From: UBA6170 sp942491385
Lineage (GTDB): Bacteria > Chloroflexota > Anaerolineae > Anaerolineales > Anaerolineaceae
Direction: 5' to 3'
DNA length: 64,000 bases
Assembly (NCBI GenBank): GCA_942491385.1
Contig: CALOAF010000005.1
Span: forward strand, 682,001 to 746,000
This document shows positions 34,168 to 42,651 of this stretch, one piece after another (position 1 is the stretch's first letter; each line of letters starts with the position of its first letter). The translations under genes and the position numbers were made by a program. Below the pieces are notes generated by a model that was given only the letters and a program-made list of their open reading frames with translations, had not been told where the DNA came from and searched no databases.

Positions 34168-34223
34168 ATGGGCTAGCTGCAAGCTATGAGCTATTAGCTA
34201 ATCGCTACGAGCTAAGCCCTACC
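34168..34223 (-). repeat. Heptamer array F at the 3' end of ogt
   Basis: The plus strand reads ATGGGCT, AGCTGCA, AGCTATG, AGCTATT, AGCTAAT, CGCTACG, AGCTAAG, CCCTACC. Weaker 7-nt blocks extend down to about 34105. On the minus strand the units are TAGCTnn. The final ogt codons (F-G-W) and the TAG at 34219-34221 lie at its edge, in phase with the period. Confidence 0.75.
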
Positions 34224-34749
34224 AGCCAAACGGCAAGCCTACCCCCTCCAGCGTTAACAAAGCCTGCTTGCGCCAGATTCCACCGGCGTACCCGGTGAGG
34301 CTGCCATCCGCTCCGATGACACGGTGACAAGGCACCAGAATCGAGATTGGGTTACGGGCATTCGCATTCGCCACCGCCCGGCTGGACTCCGCGCTCGACC
34401 GTCCAACTTTGGTAGCCAGTTGACCATAGGAGATCGTGGTGCCATAGGGGATTGTCATCAGCGCTTCCCAGACCTGATGCTGGAAAGTCGTCCCGTGTAG
34501 CAGTAGAGGTAGATCAAATTGGTGGCATTTGCCCTGGAAATAAAGTCTTAGTTGTTTAACCAAATCATCCAGCAGCTTAATCCGTTCAAATGAGACTTCA
34601 TCCGTCAAACCAAAGTTGACAGCCATGATACGCATGCCTTCATCATCCAGTGGATTATCAAGAAAATCCAGCCGCAGGATCCCTTTTGGCTCAGCAATGG
34701 CGAACAGGGTGCCCAAAGGACAGGGAATCTGGGTAATATGGGTCATCAT
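34219..34749 (-). CDS. ogt: Methylated-DNA--protein-cysteine methyltransferase
   Basis: A 176-residue suicide alkyltransferase that moves O6-methyl groups from guanine to its own Cys. The active site is ILVPCHRVIGADG. The DNA-binding helix region is FQHQVWEALMTIPYGTTISYGQLA, with AVANANARNPI before the active site. Length fits Ogt/MGMT rather than Ada. Two ATG codons (34749, 34746) are equivalent starts. The C-terminus GLPFGW ends at a TAG in phase with the heptamer array. Confidence 0.95.
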   Translation of the reverse strand: MMTHITQIPCPLGTLFAIAEPKGILRLDFLDNPLDDEGMRIMAVNFGLTDEVSFERIKLLDDLVKQLRLYFQGKCHQFDLPLLLHGTTFQHQVWEALMTIPYGTTISYGQLATKVGRSSAESSRAVANANARNPISILVPCHRVIGADGSLTGYAGGIWRKQALLTLEGVGLPFGW

Positions 34750-34925
34750 AGGTCCTTCGTCTGAGTTTTACAAATCAACAGTTGTTGATATGATTATAGA
34801 CCTTACTAAAAAATTATGAAAAATAATCCCTTATTTCCAATCATCTGTCATATTTCATTCGTTTTTGTGAAAAATCCTGTATACTTTTAATTAGTCAAAA
34901 AACGTTGGAGTTCAAAGGAGGTTTT

Positions 34926-35633
34926 ATGGCTGAAGCAAAAGATGGTTGTGTTAAACCGACCGCAGGCGTGATATTGCCTGAAGCGGAAACACCAGTCAAC
35001 CAACCACAAATGAAAAAGGAGGTTCCAAAAATGTTAGCAAAAGTTGGTAAAACCGCCCCCGATTTTGAGCTGAGTGCTTTTTTCGAGGGTGGATTTAAGA
35101 ATATCCGTTTATCGGATTACAAAGGAAAGTGGATTGTCATCTGCTTCTATCCGGGTGACTTCACCTTTGTCTGACCGACTGAATTGTCGGCAGTTGCCGT
35201 CAAATATCCTGAATTACGAGAATTAGGTGTTGAAATCTTAGCGATTTCCACCGACAGCCGTTTCTCCCACAAGATCTGGCAGGAAGAAGAACTCTCCAAA
35301 ATGGTGGAGGGTGGTGTTCCCTTCCCGCTCCTTTCTGATGCAGGTGGACGCGTTGGCACCGTGTATGGTGTCTATGACGAAGATGCCGGTGTGGATATCC
35401 GTGGGCGTTTCCTGATCGACCCGGATTTCAATATTCGCGCTATGGAAGTCATGACCCCTGAGGTCGGACGCAATGTCGCCGAGCTGATCCGCCAGGTCAA
35501 AGCATTCCAGCACGTTGTCGCCACTGGTGAAGTCACTCCTGCTGGTTGGGTGCCAGGAAAACCAACCCTCACCCCAGGTCCCGATCTGGCTGGCAAGGTT
35601 TGGAAAGTCTGGAAAACAGACAACGCATTCTAG
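34926..35633 (+). CDS. AhpC/Prx1-type peroxiredoxin with in-frame UGA at the peroxidatic site (probable selenoprotein)
   Basis: A 235-codon thiol/selenol peroxidase. The active-site motif reads FYPGDFTFV-UGA-PTEL; every relative has Cys at the UGA position (35172-35174, residue 83). The frame is intact before and after it, so selenocysteine is the natural reading. A hairpin can be drawn from the UGA (35172-35202, about 10 bp with a 2-nt bulge), as expected for a bacterial SECIS. The C-terminal motif is GEVTPAGWVPG, with Thr204 where the resolving Cys of 2-Cys AhpC sits. Cys8 and Cys73 remain. Two strong ribosome sites occur, AAAGGAGG before ATG 34926 and AAGGAGG before ATG 35031, so a shorter form is possible. 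A TATACT -10-like box is at 34880-34885. Confidence 0.85.
35172..35202 (+). promoter_or_regulatory. Candidate bacterial SECIS hairpin
   Basis: Starting at the UGA, TGAC (35172-35175) pairs with GTCA (35199-35202) and CGACTG (35176-35181) with CAGTTG (35191-35196, one G-U pair), leaving a 9-nt loop ending in GG and a 2-nt CC bulge. A competing 5-bp hairpin CCGAC/GTCGG (35175-35190) exists. Drawn by eye, energies not computed. Confidence 0.5.
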
Positions 35634-35664
35634 CATCGAAGTCCAACATTCTAAAAACAATATG

Positions 35665-35693
35665 AGCCGTCTGTATTAAACCAGGCGGCTTTT
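35665..35693 (+). terminator. Terminator after the peroxiredoxin gene
   Basis: Stem AGCCGTCTG (35665-35673) / CAGGCGGCT (35682-35690), 9 bp with one G-U pair, 8-nt loop, then TTTT. It is 32 nt after the stop codon. Confidence 0.82.
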
Positions 35694-35721
35694 AGTTTCA
35701 TCCATAAAGAGAAGGCTGCGT

Positions 35722-36480
35722 TCAGTCAGATTGCTTGAAGCCGAACTGTGTTTCAAAGGCTATCTGATGGGTGGTCAGGTTATTCCCCACTGCCGAAAAA
35801 ACACCTGGTTGGTCAGCCACCTCGGTCATCTCAATGTTTATGCTTTCCTCAGGCTTGATCTCATTACTGTAGTTGATTTGCAACCATTCAAACTGATACT
35901 TTTTCCAAAATGAAATCGGGAAGCAGTCGCACAGCCAGTCAATGTACTGGGTATTATTGACATGCCCCATCAGATCCAGGCTGGAATAGTTGGCCTTGAA
36001 GATGTGTTCCTTGCTGAAACCGGTGGGATGGGTAAGTTTATCAAGCTTCTCATCCAAAATGAATCGGCCTTCATTTTCCGGCAAAGCAACCGAAAGCGTC
36101 TCCGGTTTGACGAATCGTCTTGTTTTGGTATTAACCAGCAGCCAAGCAGTGGTAGCATGCGCAACTGATTTGCCTTTTTCGTTCGCAAACGAATAGTCTC
36201 GCATGCCAAAAATCTTCTGCTGCCAGCCACGCGGCCAGGTTTGCACAATAATCTTTGTCCCAACGGATGGAAACTCGTAGAAACGAACTTTCGTGCGTAC
36301 TAGAATCCATGCCAGGTTCATTGCCTGCAGACTGTAATAATCCACGCCCAGGTGAATCGAGTGATGAACTGTGATCTCTTCCATCACACGGAGGACAGCG
36401 GCTGGTTTCCAGCGTAAGACAAAATCTGTCTCATGCGAGCGTACTTCAAAAGTGTCCTGCCAGATCGTCTGTTGTGTCAA
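35722..36480 (-). CDS. Acyl-ACP thioesterase
   Basis: A 252-residue double-hotdog protein of the plant FatA/FatB-like bacterial family, releasing fatty acids from acyl carrier protein in the cytoplasm. The first hotdog begins TFEVRSHETDFVLRWKPAAVL, with VRFYEFPSVGTKIIVQTWPRG in its middle. The second holds the catalytic Asn/His motif LMGHVNNTQYIDWLCD. Length is normal. It is convergent with the peroxiredoxin gene, whose terminator lies between. Start ATG 36480 lacks a strong ribosome site. Confidence 0.9.
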   Translation of the reverse strand: MTQQTIWQDTFEVRSHETDFVLRWKPAAVLRVMEEITVHHSIHLGVDYYSLQAMNLAWILVRTKVRFYEFPSVGTKIIVQTWPRGWQQKIFGMRDYSFANEKGKSVAHATTAWLLVNTKTRRFVKPETLSVALPENEGRFILDEKLDKLTHPTGFSKEHIFKANYSSLDLMGHVNNTQYIDWLCDCFPISFWKKYQFEWLQINYSNEIKPEESINIEMTEVADQPGVFSAVGNNLTTHQIAFETQFGFKQSD

Positions 36481-36739
36481 ATTATGCTCCCTGACTCATG
36501 TATTGCTTTATTTTATCTTTATTTTTAGCTTTCTGGCAACTTTTTTATTGCCAATCTGAGCGGGGGTCATCTCTCTCTTTTCCAGCTCAATATCATGAAG
36601 TCTTTAATTGGCCTAAGAATTGCAACTATATGATCATCTTGTAATTTTGGCCATGCTCTGAATTTTCATCACCACAATCTCCGTTCTGCATGGTCAAATA
36701 AATTTGTTGATAATTGTTTATGGAAAATTGGAGGACATC

Positions 36740-37144
36740 ATGCAAATATTCTTAGTTTTCGCCCTGATCATCGCTTTGATCGCTGTCGTTTTCACCATTC
36801 AGAACACTGCTGCCGTCACCGTCACCTTTTTGGTTTGGGAACTGAACCACTCACTGGCATTTATTTTTTTATTCGCTATTTTAGCCGGCGTGTTGATCAG
36901 TCTGTTTGTATCCGTTCCAAATAAAGTCAAACGAACCGTGGAAAATACCAACCAGAAAAAGAAAATCAAAGATCTGGACAGCGAGTTAATGAGCACAAAA
37001 GTCAAACTGGAGTCGATGAAGCAGGAAGTGGAAGTGTATCGTGGTCAATTGGGAACATCTGCTCCTGAAGCAACTACCGAACCATCCAACACGCCTGCAG
37101 CCAAGCGCTTTCTGAATGGCGTCAAAGCAAAACTAAAACCATAA
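36740..37144 (+). CDS. LapA-domain inner-membrane protein
   Basis: A 134-residue protein with two transmembrane helices (IFLVFALIIALIAVVFTIQN and LAFIFLFAILAGVLISLFV) separated by a short loop. A cytoplasmic coiled coil follows (KKKIKDLDSELMSTKVKLESM) with a Pro/Thr-rich tail. This is the LapA/YciS domain; the E. coli member scaffolds LPS synthesis regulation, but Chloroflexi are not typical LPS producers, so the role here is open. The ATG at 36740 follows TTGGAGGA. A long-stem terminator follows. Confidence 0.85.
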   Translation: MQIFLVFALIIALIAVVFTIQNTAAVTVTFLVWELNHSLAFIFLFAILAGVLISLFVSVPNKVKRTVENTNQKKKIKDLDSELMSTKVKLESMKQEVEVYRGQLGTSAPEATTEPSNTPAAKRFLNGVKAKLKP

Positions 37145-37169
37145 GTCTCCATCTTCGATAAACAAATTC

Positions 37170-37218
37170 TGCCTCCCTCTCAAACAGTCAACTTCCAGGG
37201 ATTGTTTGAGAGGTGGCA
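37170..37218 (+). terminator. Long-stem terminator after the LapA-like gene
   Basis: CCTCTCAAACA (37176-37186) pairs perfectly with TGTTTGAGAGG (37203-37213). An outer TGCC/GGCA (37170-37173, 37215-37218) extends the stem. It is followed by TCTTTT and sits 26 nt past the stop codon. Confidence 0.8.
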
Positions 37219-37243
37219 TCTTTTAATGATGGAACTTAGGTTA

Positions 37244-37984
37244 TTAGCCCTTGTTTTGCATGATGTAGAACATATACCCATACCATTGATGATATTTGTG
37301 ATAAATATCAATTTCAGCCTGTTCTTCATTCAGAATTTTCTGAATCTTTATATCATTTTGGTACTTTTCACGCAACATGGCAATACGAGCCTGCATGGGA
37401 CGGTAATACTCCTCCGTCCAACTGGTTGTGGGCAGCACAAAATAATCAATCAGGAAATAATTCGATTCATGAATACTATTCACGTTTTCTTCCAGATTCT
37501 TCATTGCCGGGTAAGCTTTCTGCCAAAAATCATACACCTCAGCCGGTGGATCTGGTTGCATCCAGGTTAGCTCCGTAACCACGATATAACCACAGGGATT
37601 AAGCAGCGGTTTCCATGCTCGCAGTCCAGCTTCAAAGCCCATGATGTATATCGCACCTTCTGACCAGATCAGATCGAAGCTGGCGGACGGAAAATCCAAT
37701 GCAGACATGGATTGTTTGGATACTTTCACGCGCTGGCTCAAGCCCTGCTCTGCAATTTTCTGCTGCAGGCGATCCAGAAAGGGTTGGTGGGTATCGATCG
37801 CATGAATATTTCCATCCGATAGCCCTGCCAGTTCAAGCGTCTGTGCACCAGGGCCACAGCCAACGTCCAGAATGCTGGGTTCCTCAGGTAGTGCAGACAG
37901 CTTGCGGAAAGCACGCCGGGTCGATTCGGAATCACCCGGTCCCTCACGCGGCAAGTCTTTATGTATTTCGAAGAAAAAATCCAT
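37244..37984 (-). CDS. Class I SAM-dependent methyltransferase
   Basis: A 246-residue Rossmann-fold methyltransferase. Motif I is ILDVGCGPGAQTLELAGL, the acidic ribose contact is in HAIDTHQPFLDRL, and motif IV is FDLIWSEGAIYIMGF. The end shows no membrane or zinc feature. Substrate unknown; it resembles small-molecule methyltransferases. The ATG at 37984 is preferred over an in-frame GTG three codons upstream because AGGTG lies at proper distance. It is 38 nt downstream of the glycosyltransferase gene and could share its transcript. Confidence 0.88.
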   Translation of the reverse strand: MDFFFEIHKDLPREGPGDSESTRRAFRKLSALPEEPSILDVGCGPGAQTLELAGLSDGNIHAIDTHQPFLDRLQQKIAEQGLSQRVKVSKQSMSALDFPSASFDLIWSEGAIYIMGFEAGLRAWKPLLNPCGYIVVTELTWMQPDPPAEVYDFWQKAYPAMKNLEENVNSIHESNYFLIDYFVLPTTSWTEEYYRPMQARIAMLREKYQNDIKIQKILNEEQAEIDIYHKYHQWYGYMFYIMQNKG

Positions 37985-38022
37985 CACATACACCTGTAGC
38001 AGTCAGAAAATTCTAACCCATC

Positions 38023-40003
38023 TCAATTAATTTTGAAAACAATCCAATTCTTCATGCTTTTTTGGGGATCATAATCCCCTAATGAACAGGCGGGGTATTC
38101 CGGATTTCCAGCATCCACCAGGATAAATTGAATACCCTGCCTGATCAGCCATTCATGATCACAGATTTTTTCATCCGGGTAGACCGGTATTATCCTGCGT
38201 GTAAAATGCTCACCAAATAACCCGTACTCGTAGTAGACAATCGATGCCGTTGCAATCCCCAACACCGCATCTTCCGGCACGGTCTGATCCACCAGATACA
38301 ACATTTCTTTGGTGTCATACGATTGGGCGGAGATCGAATCAAAGCGGTGCTGCTTCCAGAAGGCTTTGTATCCCCAGAAGGATTTGGCTGGATTACTATA
38401 GATGGCCATTAATAAGGTCAGAATGGAAAGAATGCTAACTAAGTAGATCAATACCAAACTGAACTTGGGACGCAACCGATCTAGGAAGGCGGTCAATCCC
38501 AGGCATAGGAAAGCGAATAACGGGATAAAATAACGGCCATCATACGGCGTCCAGCCAGACCGTAAAAAGGCAAAGGTCAGTGGTGTAGTCAACAGAAACA
38601 GACTGGCAAGTATCATTAATGGATGTTTGTATTTGAAGGTAATCACCACCACAAAGACAGCAACAATAAAAAACAGGAAGATGCCTACCAGCCCAAACCA
38701 AGCGGAATCTTCCGAGAAGGGAATGTGATCGCTGTAGCCGAAGGTGTGCTGGTTCAGCAATGATTTGTCCACTTCCAGAGAAAAACCCGTCTTACCACTG
38801 ATAAAATCTGGTACCATCGCTTTCACTTCCATCAGTTTGGTCAGGTATGGCTCTGGAATACCCTGGAAATCAATTATCTGATAAGCCCAGCGACCAGTCA
38901 TCAAACTAATATGCTCCAGAGAGGAGCCGTTATGCTGAAACGCGCTTTGTGAGGTCATCTCGAGCGCGTCTGGTCCCAGGACCGAGCCAAAATGGATCGC
39001 ATTACTGATGAAGATGGGGGCACTGAACAACAAAAATGCCAGTATGGATGATGCTCCTAAAACAATAACCTCCCGCAGATTGATCTTTTTGAAGACCAGC
39101 CAGTTAAGAAAGAAGAAAATTGCCAGTCCAGGTAAATATCCAGCGACTGAAAAATTGGTGCCAACCGAAAGTCCAATCCCCAACCCGGACAGGATCAAAT
39201 ATCCACTGTTTTTCTCCCTTCAGATGATAATGGAAGAAGTACACCGCAGCGATCAGCATAAAAGAGCTGACGTGATCATGGCGGGTGGATGTGAAGTTCA
39301 TCTGCACCACAGGTAAAGCCGCCCAGGTTAGCGCAGATAGCAACGCCAGGCTCTTCTTACTGGAGAGGTCCAATCCCAATTGGTAGATCAAAATGACCGA
39401 CAGATAGCCTGTTATGTAGGTGATGATCCCCAATAAAGGCTCTCCACGGGTAAAAAGCAGCGTCCAGTAACTGATGATCTCAGCGTTCATCGGAAAGGTC
39501 AATTGCCAGATTACTTTCGTATTCCACGGCAACCAGCTACCCGTCTGATCCCACATGCCAATGCGGGCCAGGTGAATCGCCAGGGAATCATTGTTATTCG
39601 GAGGCACAAACAGGACATACACCAGGTTGAGCACCGCCACCAAACCACAGGCACTCAGGAATACCATTACGGGAAAGGCTAGTTTCTTTTCCTTTAATTT
39701 GAGTATCGACATTGGGAAAGGCAAAAATGGTTGGGGCGGAGGTTTCAGATAGCGGACGACAACCATGGCAATTGCCAGCAGAATGACCTGAAATCCCAAA
39801 AGAAAGACAGGGCTATTCATCTGATAAAACAACCCGGATACTGTCATGACCGCAATAATTAAGGAGATAAGGATTAAGAATCCCCCCAGGAACCAATCCA
39901 GCCATTTCCTGTATTGAAAATATCGATTAATTTGCAAAGAAATGAATAGAAAAATAATGAGTGAAACAATCAATAAAAGCATTAAACTGCCTGAAGTTCC
40001 CAT
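38023..40003 (-). CDS. Polytopic GT39/RgtA-D-like glycosyltransferase, split by a frameshift
   Basis: An integral-membrane, polyprenyl-phosphate-sugar-dependent glycosyltransferase of about 650 residues once repaired. The N-terminal part (from ATG 40003) has several helices and the first large external loop with NNNDSLAIHLARIGMW, whose Asp fits the catalytic position. Many helices follow, and the C-terminus is a soluble domain (AVLGIATASIVYYEYGLFGEHF). Reading frame changes at the T5 run 39209-39213 (A5 in the gene): upstream gives YHLKGE, downstream continues NSGYLILSGLGIGLS. One extra A explains it; sequencing error, phase variation or true decay are all possible. Lipid carrier and target are unknown. 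Confidence 0.78.
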
Positions 40004-40099
40004 TTCTTGAAGAAAGCAACCGATTAAACCGATAGTTATTCACATTTTATCATAAGTGCGCGTGATGGTTTCCGGGGGATCAAAACAAAAAACTCCTGC

Positions 40100-40151
40100 T
40101 TGACTATGTTTCAAGAATCATTATAATTTTAACTGGTAAGACCTCTTACCA
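40100..40151 (+). promoter_or_regulatory. glpD promoter with GntR/FadR-like dyad
   Basis: -35 TTGACT (40100-40105), 16-nt spacer, -10 TATAAT (40122-40127). Just downstream, a perfect 8-bp inverted repeat TGGTAAGA-CC-TCTTACCA (40134-40151) covers the expected transcription start, a repressor position. The same arrangement recurs at 43499-43550. Confidence 0.85.
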
Positions 40152-40197
40152 ATTTCATTTTTCGATAACGTAACTCATTATTATCTGCGAGGTTTTG

Positions 40198-41799
40198 ATG
40201 GAAAATCCTGGCTGGCGCACATCAAAGTGGGCTGATCAAGATCAGCCCTGGGATATTATTGTGATTGGTGGCGGTATTGTTGGCGCAGGTGTCTTTCGTG
40301 AGGCAGTAGAAGCAGGACTAAGAACACTGCTCCTTGAAGGTCATGATTTTTCTTCCGGTACCTCAAGCCGTTCCTCAAAAATGGTCCACGGCGGGTTGCG
40401 TTATCTCAAAAACGCCCAGGTAAAACTAACCCTGGATTCTTCTCGGGAACGCCAGCGTTTGATTCATGAAGGTGAAGGCTTAATCGATCCCTTGCAATTC
40501 AATCTGGTCAACTATCAAGGGGATCACACACCCGGCTGGGTGTTTGGCCTGGGATTGATTGCCTATGATCTCTTAGTATTCCGCTGGAAACACTCGCGTT
40601 TATCTAAGCAACGACTGAAAGAGATTTGCCCACAACTGAACGAAAAACAATTGCTGGGTGGATACGGTTTTTATGATGCCCAAACCGACGATGCCCGTCT
40701 GGTATTAAGAGTCATTCAGGAAGGCCAGGCCAGCGGCGGTAGTGCCCTCAATTACACCCGGGTGGAAGGACTACTACGGAACAACTCTGGCACAGTGTGT
40801 GGTGTCCAGGTCAGGGATGTAATCAGTGGTGTGGAAAAAGAAATTCGGGCTGGTTTGGTGATCAATGCCTGTGGCGCATGGGCGGATGAATTACGCGGTA
40901 ATATTGGTAGACCCCCCCGCTTGCGATTGCTGCGTGGCAGTCATTTGATTTTCCCACGCGACCGGGTGCCTCTGGAAGACGCCATCAGTTTTCTACATCC
41001 TGATGATCACCGCCCAGTGTTTGCATTTTCGTGGGAAGGAGCAACCCTGGTAGGCACCACCGATGTAGACCATGATCACCCCATGTCGACCGACCCGTGG
41101 ATATCCCCTCAGGAGACGGATTATCTGCTGACCGCGGTCAATCACATCTTCGATTGTCTAAAATTGAGCGAAGACGATATCCTTTCGACATTCGCCGGGG
41201 TTCGTTCCGTGCTCAATACCGGCAAAGCGGATCCTTCCAAAGAATCCCGCGATGAAATTTTATGGGACGAGGATGGCCTCATTACCATCACTGGCGGAAA
41301 ATTAACCATGTTCAGCCACATGGCCCAAAAAACCCTGCGTTTTGCCCGTAAATATTTACCCGAAAACATCCAAATCGACAAAGACAAACGCGCTCTGGAT
41401 CGTATGAATGTGGAAAAAATGAAGGCTGTCATCGATTCTCCGGCTTTATCCCCACAGCAGAAATTACGTCTAATTGGTCGCTATGGACACAACGCTTCTA
41501 CTATCATGTTGACTGCTCGTGAAAACGAATTGGAGAGACTCAACCTAACCCCAACCTTATGGGCAGAGCTGAAATGGGCTGCTGGCCATGAACAGGTCGT
41601 TCACCTGGATGATTTATTATTGCGGCGCACCCGAATTGGCAGTCTGCTTCCTCACGGCGCAATCCCCATCTTCCAACAAATCCAGGAGCTTTGTCAACCA
41701 CAGCTTGGTTGGGATGATGAGCGCTGGCAAGATGAAGTGCTGGCATACGAGCAGCTATACCGACAGTCATATTCGCTTCCGCAAGCGATGAAAGTCTGA
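40198..41799 (+). CDS. glpD: FAD-dependent glycerol-3-phosphate dehydrogenase
   Basis: A 533-residue membrane-associated flavoenzyme oxidising sn-glycerol-3-phosphate to dihydroxyacetone phosphate and feeding electrons to quinone. The FAD fold opens DIIVIGGGIVGAGVFREAV. The family motif FSSGTSSRSSKMVHGGLRYL follows, then GGYGFYDAQTDDARLV, INACGAWADELR, and ITITGGKLTMFSHMA near the end, followed by the C-terminal helical domain. The ATG at 40198 is used with GAGG 8 nt upstream. It has its own promoter with a dyad operator shared with the AGPS-like gene. Confidence 0.95.
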   Translation: MENPGWRTSKWADQDQPWDIIVIGGGIVGAGVFREAVEAGLRTLLLEGHDFSSGTSSRSSKMVHGGLRYLKNAQVKLTLDSSRERQRLIHEGEGLIDPLQFNLVNYQGDHTPGWVFGLGLIAYDLLVFRWKHSRLSKQRLKEICPQLNEKQLLGGYGFYDAQTDDARLVLRVIQEGQASGGSALNYTRVEGLLRNNSGTVCGVQVRDVISGVEKEIRAGLVINACGAWADELRGNIGRPPRLRLLRGSHLIFPRDRVPLEDAISFLHPDDHRPVFAFSWEGATLVGTTDVDHDHPMSTDPWISPQETDYLLTAVNHIFDCLKLSEDDILSTFAGVRSVLNTGKADPSKESRDEILWDEDGLITITGGKLTMFSHMAQKTLRFARKYLPENIQIDKDKRALDRMNVEKMKAVIDSPALSPQQKLRLIGRYGHNASTIMLTARENELERLNLTPTLWAELKWAAGHEQVVHLDDLLLRRTRIGSLLPHGAIPIFQQIQELCQPQLGWDDERWQDEVLAYEQLYRQSYSLPQAMKV

Positions 41800-41853
41800 T
41801 CGGACGGAGAGACCTGGATAAAGACTCAACCGAATTTTGCAGATTTTTCCCAC

Positions 41854-42510
41854 TTAGCGTGCAGCGCTGATCACCAAAAACCATAGGATGGTGAAAATGA
41901 CCACCATCCATTCCAGAAATGGCATCCACCAGAAGCGCGGACGGTTGGTTATAAAGGATGTATCCAAGGCATTGGTTGCTTCTTTCTTCGTATTCTTGCC
42001 CATATAGACCAGAAAGGACGCATAAGCCATGAAAGCGATGGCACCAATGATCAGGGAATATAACGGAATCACCCGCTCCTGCGCAGGCTGCACCAGAATG
42101 GCAATCATGAATAGGAGAACGGTGGCCAATCCGGCTCGGAAGTAGGTCATGGCGGCTTTGATGTGCGGTTTGATGTTATTCATCGGGAACACACCGACCA
42201 GAAGGCAGGCAGTTGCTGCAATCATCCCCACCCCCGTGCCCAGATAGCCCCAGGCGCTGTTCAAGCTGATCCCAACCCCGGGCATCATCAATAACAGCAG
42301 GAAGCTACCCAGGATGAGACCCCCATTAAACAACCAGGCCAGCCGGGAGACCCCTATCTCACCTAATTCAGAAACAAAATGGGTGCTGATCCGGTACCGT
42401 TCGCCATCTTTTCCGCGGTAAGCGAGGGCAGCTATCGAACTACTGAGTAAAATAACCAGGCTTCCCGCCCAGGCCAGGTACAAATAATATTCTAAAAACC
42501 ATTGCTTCAT
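41854..42510 (-). CDS. DUF998 family membrane protein
   Basis: A 218-residue protein with six transmembrane helices (for example YLAWAGSLVILLSSSIAALAY and GLILGSFLLLLMMPGVGISL) and the family's short motif RISTHFVSELGEIGVSR between helices 1 and 2. DUF998 proteins have no settled function. It is transcribed opposite to glpD and to the methyltransferase on its other side. No Shine-Dalgarno is evident before the ATG. Confidence 0.82.
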   Translation of the reverse strand: MKQWFLEYYLYLAWAGSLVILLSSSIAALAYRGKDGERYRISTHFVSELGEIGVSRLAWLFNGGLILGSFLLLLMMPGVGISLNSAWGYLGTGVGMIAATACLLVGVFPMNNIKPHIKAAMTYFRAGLATVLLFMIAILVQPAQERVIPLYSLIIGAIAFMAYASFLVYMGKNTKKEATNALDTSFITNRPRFWWMPFLEWMVVIFTILWFLVISAAR

Positions 42511-42651
42511 CTTTTTTTGTATCCCATCTTTGGCTTTGCATTCTGCTATTGTAAAACGTGTTGCTGTTCTTGTGTAGAAACCTGCAACAAAAAAACATCA
42601 TCCATGCAAATTTGGATTATGATGGTAGAAAGATTTTGAGCAGAGGTGCAG

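Noticed and set aside
34069..34182. N-terminal extension of the zinc-ribbon protein
   Set aside because: It would translate heptamer-like sequence; a proper ribosome site and a typical start exist at 34068.
33756..34223. CRISPR-like array
   Set aside because: Units are 7 nt, contiguous and without spacers; no cas genes are present.
35172..35174. Nonsense mutation making the peroxiredoxin a pseudogene
   Set aside because: The UGA sits precisely at the catalytic Cys codon with flawless flanking frame, which chance mutation would rarely hit; selenocysteine is the better reading.
37202..37570. 122-residue plus-strand open frame
   Set aside because: Starts inside the LapA terminator and runs antisense to the methyltransferase.
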